Origin: Neolewinella antarctica
Lineage (GTDB): Bacteria > Bacteroidota > Bacteroidia > Chitinophagales > Saprospiraceae
Assembly (NCBI RefSeq): GCF_011927835.1
Contig: NZ_JAATJH010000001.1
Span: forward strand, 387,104 to 451,103
Direction of reading: 5' to 3'
DNA length: 64,000 nt
This document shows, one piece after another, positions 62,985-64,000 of this stretch (positions are counted from its first letter, which is position 1; each line of letters begins with the position of its first letter). A program made the translations under genes and the position numbers. The notes under the pieces were generated by a model, which was not told the DNA's origin, did no database searches, and saw only the letters and a program-made list of their open reading frames with translations.

Positions 62985-63135
62985 ATGCGAAAGCAGCGTC
63001 CACACTCCGGGCAGGCGATCCGACTCGCCATCGGGGAGGATGGCTCACGGTTGCGCGACAGCGCACGATTCTCACGTGCTTCGTCCTGGCTGCCGATTAC
63101 TAGCTAGTGATCGGCCCCGGGGTGCAAATTGGACC
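62985..63135 (-). promoter_or_regulatory. Cobalamin (B12) riboswitch
   Basis: On the minus strand the core is present: a GAAGCACGTGAGAATCGTGC segment followed by GCTGTCGCGCAACCGTGA, matching the conserved J/P region of cobalamin aptamers, and the B12 box AGTCGGATCGCCTGCC (63010-63025). The order and spacing match the family RF00174. It lies in the 5' leader of the BtuB-like gene, whose ATG is about 160 bases beyond the B12 box, leaving room for an expression platform. Boundaries are approximate. Confidence 0.9.
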
Positions 63136-63136
63136 G

Positions 63137-63144
63137 CAAAGGTA
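63137..63144 (-). promoter_or_regulatory. -7 promoter element of the btuB transcript (TACCTTTG)
   Basis: Perfect TAnnTTTG match on the minus strand just upstream of the riboswitch. A TTGA at 63167-63170 lies 22 bases away and could act as a weak -33. The start site would fall near 63130, agreeing with the riboswitch boundary. Confidence 0.6.
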
Positions 63145-63292
63145 AGGCCAAAGTCCGGCACCTCGGTCAATATCCAAAACCTTAGGCTGAGGTAAGGTGA
63201 ACGTAATCCCCCAATTTTGTAAACTACTCCAGCGGACACCCAAGATATCAGACTTGGCAACTCACCGTCTCAAAATAATTAAATCATCGTAC

Positions 63293-63313
63293 TTAGTTTA
63301 ATAACTAAACTAA
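63293..63313. promoter_or_regulatory. Operator-like palindrome before the SPFH gene
   Basis: TTAGTTTA (63293-63300) and TAAACTAA (63306-63313) are exact reverse complements around a 5-base centre, immediately before a TATCTTTG -7 element. It lies where a repressor would block RNA polymerase; the regulator is unknown. Confidence 0.55.
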
Positions 63314-63316
63314 CCC

Positions 63317-63324
63317 TATCTTTG
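63317..63324 (+). promoter_or_regulatory. -7 promoter element of the SPFH gene (TATCTTTG)
   Basis: Perfect TAnnTTTG match, 48 bases before the ATG at 63373. No TTTG -33 is seen; the palindrome described above covers that region. Confidence 0.6.
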
Positions 63325-63372
63325 TCGCGGTTCCAGGTACTACTTCTTCATCACCCTTTAAATTGCCCAAGT

Positions 63373-64000
63373 ATGTTCGGCTTAAAACACGCTTCCTTCG
63401 ACGCTACCACTTACGTGATTCACTACCAGAAGGGCAAGGTGCAACAGGAGGGTAGGGGACTCTCCTTTTTCTATTTCGCCCCCAACAGCTCAATCGCCGC
63501 GATCCCGATGAGCAGTAACGACCTACCCTTCATCTTCGGGAGCACAACGCGGGATTACCAGACCATCAGCACCCAGGGCCAGATCAGTTACCGGGTCATT
63601 CACCCGGAAATGTTAGCGGCCGTACTGGACTTCACCGTAGACGCCAGGGGGAACTACAAGAGTAACGACGTCGAAAAATTGAACCAGCGGATCATCAACG
63701 AAGCGCAGACCTCCACCTCGACCTACGTTCACCAAACGCCCCTCAAGGAGGTGCTACGGTCCGGGAAAGTCATCGAAGGCAGGATTTTCGAAGGGCTGCT
63801 CAGTTCGGCCGCGGTTAGCCTACTCGGTGTCGAGATCATGGGTGTCAACGTCCTAAAAATATCCGCTAACCCCGAGACGGCCCGTGCCCTGGAGACCGAA
63901 ACGCGCGAACGGCTCCTGCAGGAAGCCGACGAGGCCGTCTACGAGCGCCGCAACTTTGCGGTAGAGCAAGAACGACGGATTAAAGAGACGGAGTTAAACA
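63373..64000 (+). CDS. SPFH-domain (band 7) protein, partial
   Basis: The first 209 residues are in the window and the gene continues beyond its end. The translation starts MFGLKHASFDATTYVIHYQK and has an SPFH-like core: GRGLSFFYFAPNSSIAAIPM, ISYRVIHPEMLAAVLDFTVD, STYVHQTPLKEVLRSGKVIE and LLGVEIMGVNVLKISANPET, then a glutamate/arginine-rich coiled coil (LETETRERLLQEADEAVYER). SPFH proteins form membrane-associated scaffolds. No N-terminal membrane helix is seen in the part available, so it may be a soluble member. Confidence 0.87.
   Translation, partial: MFGLKHASFDATTYVIHYQKGKVQQEGRGLSFFYFAPNSSIAAIPMSSNDLPFIFGSTTRDYQTISTQGQISYRVIHPEMLAAVLDFTVDARGNYKSNDVEKLNQRIINEAQTSTSTYVHQTPLKEVLRSGKVIEGRIFEGLLSSAAVSLLGVEIMGVNVLKISANPETARALETETRERLLQEADEAVYERRNFAVEQERRIKETELN

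Larger units (their letters stand above)
62852..63372. other. Regulatory gap between btuB and the SPFH gene
   Basis: Holds the riboswitch (62985-63135), its promoter element (63137-63144), an operator-like palindrome (63293-63313) and a -7 element (63317-63324), and no gene. A small leftward ORF (62691-63005) lies within the riboswitch and is a shadow. Confidence 0.8.

Overview
The window looks like chromosomal DNA of a free-living member of the Bacteroidota, most likely of the Lewinella/Saprospira group (inference). The supporting signs are many TonB-dependent receptors, three proteins with type IX secretion (T9SS) sorting tails, Bacteroidota-type TAnnTTTG promoter elements, numerous lipoproteins, and families common in that group (DUF4331, DUF4465, DUF2911). 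There is no rRNA, prophage, CRISPR array or recognisable transposase gene. Most of the window is ordinary core and housekeeping sequence.

Layout. 1-876 is non-coding and repeat-rich: a 134-bp tandem repeat, three perfect or near-perfect hairpins and a dispersed 40-bp repeat. 877-8408 holds accessory genes: a barrel protein, an Mrr-type endonuclease, an M19 dipeptidase, a TlpA-like lipoprotein, a second barrel protein, a decayed duplicate of the TlpA gene end, and a matrixin-like protease. 8434-11507 is a leftward group of an HU/SPOR protein, an aspartoacylase-like protein and a RimK-like ligase. 11581-25214 carries an orphan maltokinase-like gene, ggt, a DUF72 gene, lon, a SulP transporter, a YdcZ-type transporter, a carboxynorspermidine-dehydrogenase-like gene, an OsmC protein, a LexA-like regulator and an EEP-family protein. 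25309-33229 has an MBL-fold hydrolase, folE-queD, a dynamin-like GTPase, WbqC, a membrane protein, YqgE/AlgH and argS. 33356-47299 is rich in envelope and secreted proteins: two TonB receptors, a 2-hydroxyacid dehydrogenase, a low-complexity basic exported protein, hmgA, a TPR lipoprotein and a tandem pair of DUF4331 proteins. 47433-49966 is a divergent WYL regulator/rtcB pair. 50323-53866 has a T9SS subtilase, two ferredoxins flanking an initiator tRNA, iscX and kdsC. 54121-59774 has a UvrD/PcrA helicase, a DUF2911 lipoprotein, an exported protein, an SDR and a membrane protein. 59967-63144 is a vitamin B12 uptake locus: promoter, cobalamin riboswitch, BtuB-like receptor and a DUF4465 T9SS protein. 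The window ends inside an SPFH-domain gene.

The most striking unexplained signal is a 17-bp motif, GGCGCGGWCGCGGGTGC. I found 16 copies by eye (9 exact, 6 with one mismatch, 1 with two) on both strands, mostly next to stop codons, several as inverted pairs, and some inside genes. It behaves like a REP/BIME-type element. Other notable points are the cobalamin riboswitch locus, palindromes around the WYL/rtcB pair, the partial gene duplication around 7.6 kb, and a class of promoter-like elements lying 3-9 nt from start codons, which suggests leaderless mRNAs.
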